Shown here: positions 1-12,627 of the stretch, piece after piece
How the letters are laid out: each line of letters starts with the position of its first letter
How positions within the stretch are numbered: position 1 is the stretch's first letter
Source of the DNA: Icerya purchasi
Taxonomy: Eukaryota > Arthropoda > Insecta > Hemiptera > Monophlebidae
Direction: 5' to 3'
Assembly: GCA_039619475.1 (NCBI GenBank)
Contig: CM077115.1
Coordinates: 101,864,393-101,928,392, forward strand
Length of the DNA: 64,000 nucleotides
Notes under the pieces: model-generated
Database searches by the model: none
Seen by the model: the letters and a program-made list of their open reading frames with translations, nothing else
Told to the model about the DNA's origin: nothing
Made by a program: the position numbers and the translations under genes

Positions 1-900
1 TTCCTGGACGCATGGCCCAAGCATTCGATAGACTGTGGCATGAAGGACTGTTATCTAAACTAAGAAATTACTTACCGAGTAACCGCATTTCCTTGTTGCA
101 GTCATTGCTTTCTAATAGGAAATTCCGTGTGGTAAATGACGATGCGAGATCGAAATATTACGAGATACGAGCAGAGAAGTAGCTCAAGGAAGTGTTCTTG
201 GCTCTTTGCTGTACCTACTTTATACGGCAGTGATTTCCAGAATAACACATAACCTTAGCCAAGTTTTCCGACGACCTTACAGTCCTTGCAGTAGGTAGCA
301 CGCAAAATGAAGCAAATGCTAAATTACAAAATGCGTTAGAGATTTAATCTCTCACTGGACGACTTCAAAGTGGAAGATTAAATTAAACAAGGCAAAGTTA
401 GTTCACCGGACCTTTACTTTACGTCCAATAGACATTCACCTACGTGTTTACATAAATAACATCCGAGGTATGCAGTTCGGCTAAATATCTTGCCATCGAT
501 TACTCGTCTCACTTGGAGGCCCGATAATACGGCTAAAAAACAGCAAATAAAGGCAAAGGTTAGGCAAATTTACTGGTTATATTAAGTCTTTCTTTCGAAG
601 ATAAACTTATAATATCATAAGTGCCCCTCATCTACAAAGTTATCATCAAGCCAGTCTGGACGAATGGTATATTAAATTTAATATCATACAGAGGGCTCAA
701 AATAAAATTATTCGATTGATAGCAAAAGCTGCATGGTTCCGAAGGAATATAGACTTGCAAGGAGATTTAGATCCGAAGTATGTAGATGTGGTCATTCTCT
801 AGAGATTACTACGAACGGCTTCTGGATCACAGGAATTCAGTAATCCAACAGTTGCTGATGGAATGTAGGCTCGAACATTGTAAACCTGCAGATCTCGTGT
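1..900 (+). mobile_element. Jockey/CR1-like LINE reverse-transcriptase relic
   Basis: Translation with frameshifts gives successive RT blocks: AQAFDRLWHEGLLSKLR, LSNRKFRVVNDDARSKYYEI, VAQGSVLGSLLYLLYTA, the catalytic box as FSDDLTVLAVGS near 262-300, then TQNEANAKLQNALE, a KPVW-NG block near 650 and the RT tail with AWFRRNIDLQGDLD near 730-775. Stops and frameshifts at about 178, 345 and later show that it is dead. The left end is cut by the window. Assignment to the Jockey side of the non-LTR tree rests on the motif set and is an inference. Confidence 0.8.
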
Positions 901-1866
901 AAACTATACATGTGTACATTACTGTATCCCTAAAAAATAGTCGCCGGGCTAAGTTTTTATTCCTCATTCCTTTGCCAATTGTTAGTATTTATTACTTATT
1001 TAAGATTTATTTTAAGATCGTAATAATTTTGCTCAAAAATAAAAAAAACAGCTAAATGACGCTTCAAAAAATTAAAATGTCGGACAAAAATGTAATTCGG
1101 AAGCTCCAGGAAGATGGCTAAAAGAATAATATAGAGTACGCCTTTGTTACCGGCTATTCACGCGTCATATTGCGAGGGGCTGCCGAGGGCTTAACCAACG
1201 GAATAAACCGTACAATAATTTAAATATTTGGATGATCGTAGTTTGATTTGCGATGTCAGTCATATCTTCTTCGAACTTGCGCTGCATTAATGTTCATAAC
1301 TGACGCCCCCCTCCCCCCAAAAAAAACAAACAAGAAACAAAAAAACCTTCGAATGTGCTGTACTTACTATCGGACGACGGTCGTGTTTCCACTTCCAACT
1401 TCTCTTAGGGGTAGTTATCTTTTTACCCGGTTCTTAAAAGGTTTTCTTTTTCTTTTTTATTCTTTCAGCTCTTTCTTTACGTTGGTTCGCGGAAGTTCAT
1501 TCTTTCTTTCTTTTACTCTTTAATTGCACCAACATCCGGCTGTTTTTCTCCTTCTTTATGCACTAAACAAATTGTGTATCATTTGGGGTAAATCTTCGGT
1601 TAACAAGTTCTTGTCGCCCAAAAATATCAGTTCTTTTTTTTTCTTTTCTTCCTTAAATATAGTTCCCTATTTTTATTTTATTTTATTTTTTTTTTACCAT
1701 ATACCTCTCTTATAAAAGTGCGCAGCTCATTCCGTAATAGCTGCAGAGTTGTTTTTTTTTTTCGTTTTTTTTAGCGACGTGTTTTGTTTCTTTTACCTCC
1801 CTTGGGTTTGCTACCAGAGAGCATTAGCCCAGCAAAAAGGAATAGATGCATGAAATAGAATAGAAA
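901..1866. other. no gene seen; pyrimidine-rich intergenic DNA
   Basis: The stretch is rich in T and CT runs on the plus strand, with short frames that look like products of base composition. The first part may contain the 3' untranslated end of the LINE at 1-900 (an A-rich tract lies near 1037-1049). Nothing else is recognisable. Confidence 0.5.
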
Positions 1867-2755
1867 TTATATTTTTATTTTGTCGACAATCGAATCGGGG
1901 AACACCCCTAGGACAGGAACAACTGAGAGAATAGGTCGAAAAAGAACATAAGAGGCGTTGAAAGGAGCAGGAAGACCAAGCTTTAAAAGATGATAATAAA
2001 GTAACTCACGCTCGCGAGATGAACCAGAACACTCGAAGAGCACGTGATTCGCATTACAAACATACTGGGAACCTTCAGGATCCAATGGATAATTAGGAGA
2101 TGCAGCCAAGGAATAGCGATTTAGAGAAGAAGGAAGGAGACTATACGAGAAACGGAGGCGAGATAATTTAGTAATTATGGGCCGACGCAAACTGGGTTAA
2201 TCATAGAACTAAAAACGAGAAGAAGGAACAGGGGGTTAATCAAGAGATAAAAGGAATTAAGATTAGCGAAAAAATAAACATAAACAGAGTGCCTAAGAGG
2301 GCAGGATTTAGTTGGAAGAAGAACATTGTGTGCTGGAACCTTACTAATAAAATTTCCATTGGAAACAGCAGCTTTAGCAAGGAGGTCGACGGCTACATTT
2401 CTTCCATCAATGCCTGAATGTTCAGGAACCCAAAGAAAGTCAATAATTTTAGACGTCGACGAGGATAGATCATGGAGAAGAGAACGAATAGAAAGGATAA
2501 TAGCATCAGTGGAAGGAGAAAGGGAAGGTGGAGATAGCGCTAGAAGAACACTTGAAGAGTCAGAAACAATAAGGAACTTGGAAGGACTTACAGAAGAGGA
2601 AATATAAATAATGGCTTGTAGAATGGCAACAGATTCCGCAGTAAAAACAGAACAAAAGGACGGAAGTTTAAAGGACTGAGAATGAAAGAACTGAGGGCAC
2701 AAGAATGCCGCCCCAACTCCGCTCGGGCTCTTCGATCCGTTAGTAAGCGACGTGT
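1867..2755 (-). mobile_element. LINE family A, copy 1: RNase H and C-terminal zinc knuckle, 5'-truncated
   Basis: Read on the minus strand, an RNase H domain starts at about 2750 with NGSKSPSGVGAAF, has AESVAILQAI (Glu of the active site), VSDSSSVLLAL (Asp) and WVPEHSGIDGRN-A-D-LAK (final His/Asp block). After a frameshift near 2180 it continues in RRPIITKLSRLRF and a knuckle VCNANHVLFEC followed by LGLPAPFNASYVL. RNase H after RT followed by a CxxxHxxxxC knuckle is typical of I/Jockey-group LINEs. The RT is missing, consistent with 5' truncation. Related copies lie at 19755, 42207 and 53918. Confidence 0.85.
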
Positions 2756-3266
2756 TTTCCTCATTGTAATATAGAAAAACTATGTGATCAGCAAAATTTT
2801 AAAATTCAGGTATTCAAATTTTAGAAAATGTAATCAAGAAGTTGTTGCGGGTCAAAGAAAATTTCAGAAATCGTTTTACAGTAGCGTTGATTTTTTTTTT
2901 TTTAATCGATGTATTTTTTGTCACAAAAATATGAAAGCGCTAAAGTTTCAAAGTATATCGAGTTTTTGTTTTTCTTTTTTGGATTTTCCGAAAAATGACG
3001 TCGGTCCAAAAGCATACCAAGTTGTAAAACTGTTATAGAAGCGTCGACTCGAAAAGATAATATCTTTTTTCCTTTTTTTTTTTTTTTTTGTTAGGTTCCG
3101 GAGACATATGTCACTTTTTTTTTTTTTACTTATTTTTATAAAGATGTTTTTTCATATATAAAACTGATATTTTGAAAGGTATAATATATGCGAATGTACG
3201 TTTTCAACGGTGGTGGCGTTTTCTCCTCTTGGTTACATCACTAGTTAAATATACACAGTTAACCTC

Positions 3267-3315
<49 letters not shown>

Positions 3316-5010
3316 AATTATATAATTTCACGAAAATAATTTAAAAAAATTGCATATTATAGGCAAAAGTAATGTAACATTACGTTTAAGAAGTACGTTT
3401 ACTCTAATTTAATACAAAACTCGTTCTGATATATTGAAATCATCGTTATCAAAAATTTAAATTTTTCAATGTAATATACTATTTTAGATTTCAAATTACG
3501 CGAAGTAACACCACGAAAGAATATAGTAATAATATTAATCTACAATAATGAAAAAAAAAAATTGAAATACGTAATATGTACATGTCAAATATCTTTTTGA
3601 TAATGATTAAAAAAAAAAGAAGAAGCAAGATAAACATTACACCTATGTTTACATTATACAGTAAATTAATGTTCAAAACAAGATGTTATTATTTTTAAAG
3701 ATAAGATCTTTTGCTCGTCATTTAGATTTATTTCCACCGCGATTACGAATATTTAATTATAGCCGTAGGATTTAAACGAATTTGCGACACGGTCGAGCGT
3801 AAATCATTTTTCAACCGTCCCAAACCTCGAAAATGCTACAATTAATCGGAATAATCAGTATTAGTTTCACCAAGTCACGTAGAACCAAAACATAATATTC
3901 TCTTCCTTTTTTTTTTTTAAATAAATTGCACGCATTGTTTAAATCAACAACTTTAATGACGTAGGCGATGTCTTGCAAGAGTGCACGACATTTCACAGCG
4001 AAGCAGGGAATTCGATTTAAAAAGTTTGACAGATTAAATAGGTTCACCACCATGCGGAAATTTCATAGAGAAAAACAAAAAAAAATCACACACATACGTT
4101 ATACATGAATAAATTACGTACACAATAGGATTTTATTGTAGTTAAGGTGCTTTTATGAGGTGTGTTGTAAAATGACGTTTAAAATGGCATCTCAAATCTT
4201 AATTACTAGAGTCGACCCCCCCCCCTCCCAAAAAAAAACATAACAAATTATGACTGAAATTTAAAAAGTTTTCTTGCCGCTTTCGCGTACCGAAATTTTG
4301 TTTTTTTTAAACAATTTTTTGACTTTTGCAACAAAATTTTAAAAAATGTATTCAATCGATTGCTAGTCGATTCTTTCGCTGATAACTTTTTCTTCAAATT
4401 ACATTATAACGCTAGTTTATTTACAGGTGCCCTAAAGTCTTGGTTCGCTAAGTGCAATTATCAAAAAATTGCAAAAAAAAAAACGAAAGAAATTGAATTT
4501 AATTTTTTTTTTTTTAATGTTGTGTACGGATATTTCCAAGGAGGGTTTTTTTGAAAGATAGACATTTTGACTGCAAAAAAATAAATAAATAAATAAACAC
4601 AAAAAAAGAACTACATTAAAACCGGAAAATTAGTTTTTTAATTAATTTAGGATTCTAATAATTAAAGGAAATTTTAAATTATATCAGCAGTAGTATTACG
4701 ATCATGCGAAAACGGTCGTGAATAGTATATTCCATCCAAAAATCAACGCTCGACTATTTTCAAAAACGCGGGCATTTATCATTTTATCGTCGCTCAAAAT
4801 AAATGACCGTATGTCATTTTTATTAAATCTATGTCCGGTGAAAATTTTTATTCGAAATTAAAAAAACACCATGATGTTATTTCCACTAATTCTTTTGTTT
4901 CGGTGAAAATGAAGTTCGGACCCGAACTAATCGAATATTTTTTTTAACTTGGCTAAATTTTATTTATTTCATTTTGAAAATAGTAGATCGCTACAGGAGG
5001 AAACGCGTAT
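2756..5010. other. no gene seen; AT-rich spacer
   Basis: AT-rich DNA with poly-T runs and a GT microsatellite. The open frames inside are short and compositionally biased; none shows a known motif. Confidence 0.5.
3269..3310. repeat. (GT)21 microsatellite
   Basis: An uninterrupted run of 21 GT units followed by a short AT stretch. Confidence 0.98.
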
Positions 5011-5925
5011 CAGGGATGAATCCAGTGCGGGTTTTGGGAGGGCAATACCCCCCTCCAGAGCTCTAAAATTGCCCGCCCTCCCAGAACTTAATACAAGCTG
5101 TTTAAGAATGCAGCAATTTATTTAGTAGGAATTAAATTCTTTTTATTCGCTTTGTTTACAGTTATGTCAAAAGTTGCTGCCAAAACATTTCGAAATGGAT
5201 CAATTGGTCGTGTACTTTTTAATTTCAAAATATTTTTGACGGGAAAACTTCATAAAATAACAATTACAAAAAATGATCATTTAAAATTTGACTTTGACGT
5301 TTACTTGTTATTCTATGAAAACTGATATTGGCTTTTATTACAAGTATGCGAAAGATGTAAAATACAGACGAGCTGAAAACATATTTGCTGCAGTTCGTGT
5401 TTTTTGTCAGCCTTAAAAGGAGAACTATCAATTGTGATAATCACGGTATCAATTTCGAAGTACATTGTACTTTTACACTCTTTTCAAACTTTTCAAAATG
5501 TGACATTTAGACAATTCTTCTAGAGGGGCTACGAGTTTTCTCTAGGGTGGGCACTGACTTGCCCCCTTCTAGATACGCCCATAAACACCGAGTATTCGTT
5601 TATTATAAAAAAAAAATAATGAATCCGTTAGAATTGTTTTTACAATAATATGTTCTTCAATGATGCTACAATTAGAATTAATAATTTTAAAATCAATTGA
5701 GGAAACATCGTTGTTTATAATCGGGGTTATTTTACTTGAATAATGTATTGTTCACACTTGCTTTTTCATAATTTTGTAAATTACATAATAAATCATTTTT
5801 TACATATTTGGTTTTGTTCAGGAATATCCCGAAAAAATTTTCTCAGTAAAAATATAAAAAAATCTCTGCCCTCCTCCAAGAACTTAAATTGCCCCCGCAG
5901 AAATAGATTCCTGAATTCATCCCTG
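5011..5925. mobile_element. hAT-like non-autonomous DNA transposon, copy 1
   Basis: The element begins CAGGGATGAATCCAG and ends CTGAATTCATCCCTG, giving terminal inverted repeats of about 13-15 bases. It is flanked by 8-base direct repeats, ACGCGTAT left and TCGCGTAT right (7 of 8 match). An 8-base target duplication with CAGGG ends is the hallmark of the hAT superfamily. The 915-base interior has no transposase frame. A second copy at 44325-45247 is highly similar over the whole length in the same orientation. Confidence 0.88.
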
Positions 5926-6064
5926 TCGCGTATCACTGTGAAATTGATTCATCTTTATTAGTAATAATGGACACACACCGTTCTTATTTGCTCGTACACG
6001 CACGCTTTTTTACAGATATTATTCTTTTTCGTACATGATGCGCACACAGTCTTTCGTATGTATT

Positions 6065-6241
6065 CTTAATTAACATGAACAACAACAACACTAGTATTTA
6101 ACGGAAAAATATATTAAAATAATAAATATTAAAACCACAGTGACATGTTTCGCAGCAAAACCCCATAATGTCGCTGGTTTTAATATTTATTATTTTAATA
6201 GGTTTTTCCGTTAAATACCGATGTTGTTCATGTTATTTAAG
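6065..6241. mobile_element. long-hairpin MITE
   Basis: The two halves are inverted copies: AACATGAACAACAACAAC...TATTTAACGGAAAAA...TTAAAATAATAAATATTAAAACCA pairs with the second half, leaving a loop of about 20 bases near 6146-6166. The stem is close to 75 bases with few mismatches. No coding capacity. It fits a foldback MITE, though no clear target duplication was found. Confidence 0.75.
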
Positions 6242-8250
6242 TAAATAAAATGACACAAAGGACGTGTTCCGTATGTATTATTAATTTTGCTTTGCAATTA
6301 TCTTTCAAGAAGTATATAAATGAAATTAATATATGTATATATATAAAAAAAAATCGTTTGATTTTTCATTTTAACCGATTTCCTTTCTTATCATCTTTCA
6401 GATGTTTTTTTACTTTTTTCCCCCGATTTCATAACGAAATTCATTCTCGCTATTCGAAATTCACGGCCTACTTTGAGTTTTCTCTGATTTTTTCATTTCG
6501 GCGGCGTGTGCATATCATCGGATGATTCGACAATATTATATTTTTATAAATTCGCTGCTTTAAAATTTTTCTTTTTCTTTCATCGTGCAAGACCGCCACC
6601 GTCACCAACGAATTTTAGCAATCAAATTAGTCAGAATGCAGCCGTATTTTTGTTTTTTTTTTTTTTTTTTTTTCGGTTTCACGAAGCGTAATATTAATTC
6701 TCATCGGTTTACAGTAAACATCCCGGAAAACGTGATACACCAGCTTTTATTGCCGTAACCGTATTATCTTATTTTCTACCGGCGGTTACAGAACCAGTAA
6801 AGCCCTATAATAACGAGGACAAGAAGAGGAGAGAAAAATAAGGCAACTTAAAAGGAAACGAAAGGAATGGTTACAGGAAGAGAAGAAAGTGTATTCAAAT
6901 AGCAAGGCTAGTCAAGCATGATGTTTCATGCGCTGAGGGTGGTTCCTTGGAGATTACCATAATTTATATTTACATAATACCAAATTCAAAGACTTTTCCC
7001 ATTTTTTAAATACACATATGTGATATCGTATTTGATTTTCTCAAAGTACTGCACCGTGTGTATAAATGTGCGTATTTATGCGCTTAAAAATTTTCTGTGG
7101 CATTATTGTTCTTTTTTCTAAATTTTTTAAAATCTATGAGAAACCCTTCGTTAATAAATCGATGTATGATGTTTTAACAACAACCTTCAACTTTGATTAT
7201 TTCATTACACGGTAATAAAAAAAATTTATTGGGGGCGAATCGAGTTATCATTAAAGAAGTAGGATATTATTACTACATTAGTGTAAATTTCAATGTGCTT
7301 AAATTGGAGAAGGGCCCCAAGGTGATCATAGTCTAGGGCAAAGCAACGAGAGAGACGACAAGCTAATACAGTTTTGCCAGGAACAACATATAGCGATTTG
7401 TGTCGTGCATTGGTTAAACAGAGCCACCATATGTGGCGTTTATGTACGTGCGGAGGTCTCGGAAAGATAGGAAACAGCAGAACATAGTTGGAGATCAGGT
7501 AGGTTATATATCGATTAATTCAAGATTCACAAAGGGAGTAGAAACGCGTAGGAACCTATTTAAATGCGGGAATCTCGGAATCACAGTCCGGTAATAGCTC
7601 TGATCTGAAACACTTCGTCTTAAATCGATAAGAAAAAGTACACCTATCAGTGAATCAAAATGTAATCAGATAAGAAACCAATTTGTGGAAAATCTTGATA
7701 ATATCAAAATACACAACGTACAATATCCACGGATATAATATAGTGAAAATTAAGGTATGAAAAAAAAAATAAAATAACAGAAAAATACCTTTTGTCAACG
7801 ACAATATAGGTAAAAGTGGGGATGACTGACGAAATTTATCAACCGATGAGTAAACACGAAGAAAATATAAAAATCCGACGGGATAAAGAAGCATAATAAG
7901 CGAGCAAATGAGAAATAAAATAAGGGAAGAGAAAGAAAACTGGCTCAAGTGTCAACAAATTGATCCGAGAGAAGCACAATTCATTTCATTTACACGAGAA
8001 AATTAAGGAATTTATGCGTACGTTTAAAATGATGAACATGATAAGCTGATAATTGACCAACAGGAGTAATTAAGAACACGAAGAGATTATGTACAGAACC
8101 ATCTGCAGGTAATAGGAAAAGTAAATTGTAGAACTAAGAGCAAATGCAGAATATGTATGAAGATGAACTCTGATTAAGGATGCAAAGGTCGGTAAGGCAA
8201 CCGATGAAATAAAGATGAAACTTTTAAAGTATTTAAATAATGAGAATTTT
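6242..8250. other. no gene seen
   Basis: Mostly AT-rich, with a T run at 6652-6673. A 29-base stretch at 6912-6940 (GTCAAGCATGATGTTTCATGC...) is repeated at 45602. The part from 7290 to 8200 is less AT-rich and may be old repeat DNA, but no family was recognised. Confidence 0.45.
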
Positions 8251-9115
8251 ATTTTTTTTTTTTTTGGCCCGAACAGAGTTATATTTGGTCAGCAAGCTAA
8301 TGTTATAATTAGATTTTGCGATGAAAATAGTATCTTGAGATATAAAGAGAAATAAGGAGTGGAATGCAGGGAAAGGAAATTCCACCCTATAATACGGACG
8401 CAATTACAGAGCAATGCCCACAAAGACCGATGGAATTTACAGAAAAATAAAAAAATACGTCATCATTCTGCAATATGGCCGCAACTGCAGAGCAGTGCCC
8501 ACAATATCCCATGAAAGTCAACAAAGAAAATAAAAATTTTTCAAAACAAATGTTCCGCCTCGCAATGTGATCACAGAGTAGTTTCATGGCAATGTGGCCA
8601 CAGAGTAGTTTCATAGCAATGTGATCACAGAGTAGTTCATGGCAATGCTCACACAATGCCTGATGGGAAAAAAATGAAGTAGCCATAGCGAACAAAGACT
8701 AGAATGTAAGAGGAAATGAGAATGTAATAAATAAACGGATAAAGAATAGAACCGCCGACATTAACAAAATAATAAATTCTAATGAATGAGGGAAAAGAAA
8801 TTAAACAAGATGAAAATTAAATAAAAATCCTGTTTCCTTCAAAAAAAAAACTTAAAAAAAAAAGAAAATTTCATCACTGGAACAAAAAGTAGATAAAACA
8901 AATATATATGTAATGAAGAACAGATGCCGTACGACATAAGATCTTTAAAAAATACGAATCTCTTGTTATCAGATAGGTCGATATTAAATAAAAAGTGGTT
9001 AATATCTTCTCTAAAATTTAGTCGACAATAAGTATTGCAACCTAGGCATAGCACTTCATTTGAAAAGTCTAAAAACCCATTCAACAATGACCACAACGCA
9101 GTGTAGTCGTCACAA
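8251..9115 (-). mobile_element. LINE family B, copy 1: 5'-truncated 3' end
   Basis: The minus strand carries a LINE C-terminus around 9096-8900 (CLGCNTYCRLNFREDINHFL, then F-I-LSDNKRFVFFKD, a degraded Cys/His knuckle with ...DINHFLF...), followed by a 3' UTR and an A tail (plus-strand T run 8250-8264). The UTR motif just before the tail, GCTTGCTGACCAAATATAAC on the minus strand, is shared with the copy at 51361-52145. The 5' part of the element is missing. Confidence 0.75.
8563..8650. repeat. 27-base minisatellite in LINE B 3' UTR
   Basis: Units start with CAATG at 8563, 8590, 8617 and 8643, giving periods of 27, 27 and 26 bases (CAATGTGRYCACAGAGTAGT...). More degraded units precede them at 8412 and 8468. 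The LINE B copy at 51361 has related but fewer units. Confidence 0.85.
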
Positions 9116-9869
9116 ATTTACGGGTCATATACTAATTGGAAAACGAATGTGATAAAAATGGTTGGGCAATACGAAAAAATATTTACCATGATCACTACGT
9201 ATATAACTCACTCACTCTGCATTATTAGCTATTTTGGCAAAGGATGGAACGAATAGAAATTTCCTACCAGATTTGGCCGCATCTTTAGTAATTGAATCAA
9301 TTCTGTCACTGAGTAATACCGCACAGTGGCCTGCAATCGAGAAAAACTTAACGACTCCTCCAAGTTCCAAAATATTAACATACCCCCCCCTTTTTTTTTT
9401 TTTTTAATTTCATAAATAAATGATTGGTATAATTATACTTGAGGTTACTGTGTACTTTGAAGCAACCAAAGAGAACTAAAGTTGTTCGTGAATACTAAAA
9501 ATTCCCTCCTAGACTGCAACTCATTTTCCACACTAAAGATTTCTCGATATTCCGGAAGTTTCCGGAGGCAATGAAAGAGGTACGCACTCCAACTGTATAA
9601 TTAGCGCTGGAATAATTTCAAAAGATTGGTTGAAATCTACTTATATTTCAATTCTGGAAAGATCGGGAAGAACCAAAAAGAGCAAGTTATATCGATTAAC
9701 AAACCCGACAAGCAGTAAAAAAAGTTTTTTATTTACAACATGAAAATAAATCAGGAAACAGCACTGGTTAAAACTGGATGCCTAGTCGAACGATTTTCTT
9801 CTCACGAATTAATAAATCTTGCAAAAAGTATGCAAAATGTCAATTGAAAATATTTTTATAGATCATCTT

Positions 9870-10260
9870 TCTACAACCCTAATTCACAATATTTTCCCAT
9901 TCACTCCAATCCACCTGCTCAACCATGGTACTTACATTTTTCGCACCTTCCCCGTTCCATCATGTCTGCTATCAGTCGTCTTCGATCTGCTCACAATCGA
10001 CTTCCTATTTCATTGTATTGTTTCTTCATGGTATCCTTTCCTAATAATGGTCCGCTGTGTATCGATAATCGTATGTGACTCTGATCATTGCTCTTCTTTA
10101 TCATCTGAAAGGGCAGCTCTATAGGCAAAGCTGCTCTCACATGATGTTCCAATATTGTGTGTCCTTTATTCTCTCCCTGCAGTCAAACGTTGATCATCCC
10201 AATTGTATCAAAATTCTTATGTTCCATACTTCATCATATTGAGATCTAATCCCTTCAGTA
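9870..10260 (+). mobile_element. LINE C-terminal relic (non-LTR)
   Basis: The plus strand translates, with frameshifts, to HFSHLPRSIMSAISRLRSAH then NRLPISLYCF, PLCIDNRM, CDSDHCLFF and RQ-LLSHDVPI. The block SAISRLRSAHNRLP followed by a Cys/His cluster is the usual end of Jockey-type LINE proteins after RT. The element is dead and both ends are unclear. Confidence 0.55.
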
Positions 10261-10339
10261 AGTCTCGTTCACTTTGGTATTCGTATCTTATTGTGTCTAG
10301 CTACTTCTAATGAGCTACTTTCTAAACAAAGAGCACGCA

Positions 10340-10985
10340 TTGATGTTACAGTTACAAACACGCTCAGCTCGTAGTTAATATTGCGGGCCCGTTGTCGCAT
10401 TCCCTAATGTTAGATAGTGAACTTCTTGTCAGCCGGCACCGTAGGCGCTGCTGTTGCAGTGTGGCTATAGTGTTGGGCGTAACTACTATTCGTTTCCTTT
10501 TGACAGCACGCGCTGTTTTCGCAGTCGTCGCCATAATTATTCTTCGCAATTAAAGAATTATATGCTTTATAGTGGTGGAGAAAGTTGTCGAACTTTCGGA
10601 TCACTCTTTACAGCACGCTATGTGTTCTATATAGCTTTAGTGCTTGATGGCTCTAACTGCTTTCCCAACATCCCGAGTTTCTTCTTCTTTCTTAATTATA
10701 GACTGTTTGTCCGTCGGTATCGTGGACCCTGTAAATGCAGATGTGGCCATGTTATGGGACACAGCTAACTCTCCTTTTGCCCTTATCTTCGACAATGTCA
10801 TTCCTTCTCTTTTTAGAATGCATTTGCATTTATCAACGTTGATTGTCACATTGTTTCTCCGTTCTTGGTATAGGGTTCTTAGTCAGATATTTCCTTGTGA
10901 CTACTGATTATTACTATTTACACGCGTGTTGATGGGTAATCGTCTATTATTGGTAAGCTCAGGGGAAAACGGAAACAAGGGGGAA
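10340..10985 (-). repeat. unclassified repeat D, copy 1 (with shared ORF)
   Basis: This segment is the inverted counterpart of 20385-20930. On the minus strand both encode ...MTL-K--AKGELAVSHNMATS, AFT--T-PTDKQ-IIKKEEE and TRDVGKAVRAIKH, then after a stop NSLIAKNNYGDDCENSACCQ. The shared frame is Lys/Glu-rich and has no motif I recognise. Copy 1 extends about 110 bases further than copy 2 at the ORF-distal end. It could be an ORF1/gag fragment of a retroelement. Confidence 0.8.
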
Positions 10986-11035
10986 AAAAGTGAAAGTTAC
11001 GGTACAGAAGAACACTAGAAATTAGAATAGGTCCG

Positions 11036-11470
11036 ACCGGGATGTATTCTTGCACTATTATTTTTATTCGGAACAAATCTTTAAGCCATAATATACAAGT
11101 CTACAAAAATGAATGGGTCAATAATTAAGATAAGATATGCCGATGATAAAAAATTACGCAGTAATTAAGTTAAACGATGCACGCAATAAGTACGTTATGT
11201 GAATATTGCAAAAACCGGAAGTAACATTTTAAACGAAACTGAATGAAATAACTTTAGCATGCGCCCCGATGACAAAAAGCGCAAATGGAGTAAAATATTT
11301 AGGATACCAAAGGACATTGTGGTATAAAAAGCCAAATTGAAACAGCAAGAAGCGCTTTCGAGACAGTACAAAACTTACTATGCAATACCGGAGAGGCGGT
11401 GGATAATTAAATGTTACCTGTTGTTACCCGTTCTCCTGCACGGGCTGGAAACTTACACGGTTATTATTAT
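11036..11470 (+). mobile_element. LINE family C (RTE-like) reverse-transcriptase relic
   Basis: Motifs in order, with frameshifts: RPGCILALLF near 11034-11066, the catalytic box as IRYADDKK near 11130-11155, then SAFETVQNLLCN near 11345-11380 and IIKCYLLLPVLLHGLETYT near 11402-11460. The pair RYADD and CY-L-VLLHG-ET is typical of RTE/BovB-like reverse transcriptases. Large deletions between the blocks make it inactive. Related relics lie at 15530 and 17370. Confidence 0.8.
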
Positions 11471-11639
11471 CGTATCAATTTATCAAAGTTAAATATAGAT
11501 TAAAATTACAAAATTACGAAATTACAAAATATCGTCGTCTATTTATAAATCAACATTTGTCAGCCATTCTACTGCACCTTCCTCGAGAGAATGTAGCCCA
11601 GTCAATCTATTACTGAAACTGTAAATATTTGCAGCGGCC

Positions 11640-11880
11640 TTGGTTGGTTCTAACTCGAAGTGACAATTCCATATTGCTTATGGTGGACTGCGGCCACTGG
11701 TGTGAAGTTGGTAATTTTCGCTCTTTGGGACAGTTCCCTATCTAAAACTGTATGTGTTTCTTGTAAAAGCACGATATCTACTTTATCGGCATATTTTCTC
11801 TCGAAGTATTTAGCTCTGCTGGTTCCTTCTGTATTAAGTTGAAGAATACGGAGGTGAGTCCCGAACTCCGACGTAGTTGT
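11640..11880 (-). mobile_element. LINE apurinic-type endonuclease N-terminal relic
   Basis: The minus strand encodes LRILQLNTEGTSRAKYFERK, then YADKVDIVLLQETHTV and RAKITNFTPVAAVHHKQYGI. LRILQ-N--G and the QETH box (catalytic Glu) are motifs I and III of the endonuclease domain at the start of Jockey-type ORF2. The frame ends soon after, so only the first third of the domain remains. Confidence 0.8.
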
Positions 11881-11911
11881 CTGCTCTCTCCGACGTAGTT
11901 GTCTGCTCTCT
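11868..11911. repeat. 22-base tandem duplication
   Basis: CCGACGTAGTTGTCTGCTCT plus CT occurs twice in a row (11868-11889 and 11890-11911) without mismatch, so it is probably recent. Confidence 0.95.
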
Positions 11912-12627
11912 CCGATATTGCACCAATTACGGCGAGAAGAAGCAATTCGAAAAAATGGCCGGAAAGTTTCTCCGAAATGAAAAAGCTGTTTAACGTACAC
12001 GTAGATGAAGATTGCCAGTCAGCGAAGAAATTAAAATTTCGGAAATCGGTAATCTGTACGATACATTTTCCCAAAACTCGGCACAGGGCTGCAAAGAGCA
12101 GCAGAAGGTCGAGTAGTGCAGAAATCGTTTTTAATGCAGACCTTCGAGACGAGTCAGAATCCCCTGGTATGAATTTTTTCCACCATGTCGAAGCAGCGAA
12201 CAACCGGGAAATCTAACCAATTAGTGATCGTCCACGCGCAGATGCAGTATGACACCAGAAGAAGAAGATGTCGGCAATGATGCGGAATAAACAGAATTCA
12301 CATAGGACAAGGCAGGTACGCGTAAATAATTAATTGAAAAATGATCCTTGCCCGAAATGTGAATGTGGTGAAATTCAAACAATGGGGATCATTTCTATGA
12401 TATAATAAAATACGGAAAAGATGTCAATTCAAAAGAAATTCACATGACGGTCTTACGCAGCCTGTACGCATTCAGGACGGGGGGGGGGTATAGAAGACTG
12501 TATACTGCGACATTTTGTCAATAATGTGCACTTTGATTGGTTTCGAGTGATTTGTACGTGCGTACAAACGTGTTTTTGTAATGATGGAAGATACAAATTT
12601 GGACTAGTGATGATATTTAAAAATTGA

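Noticed and set aside
11899..12216. 105-codon plus-strand frame as a host gene
   Set aside because: It lies antisense to LINE endonuclease leader sequence and has no motif or supporting exon.
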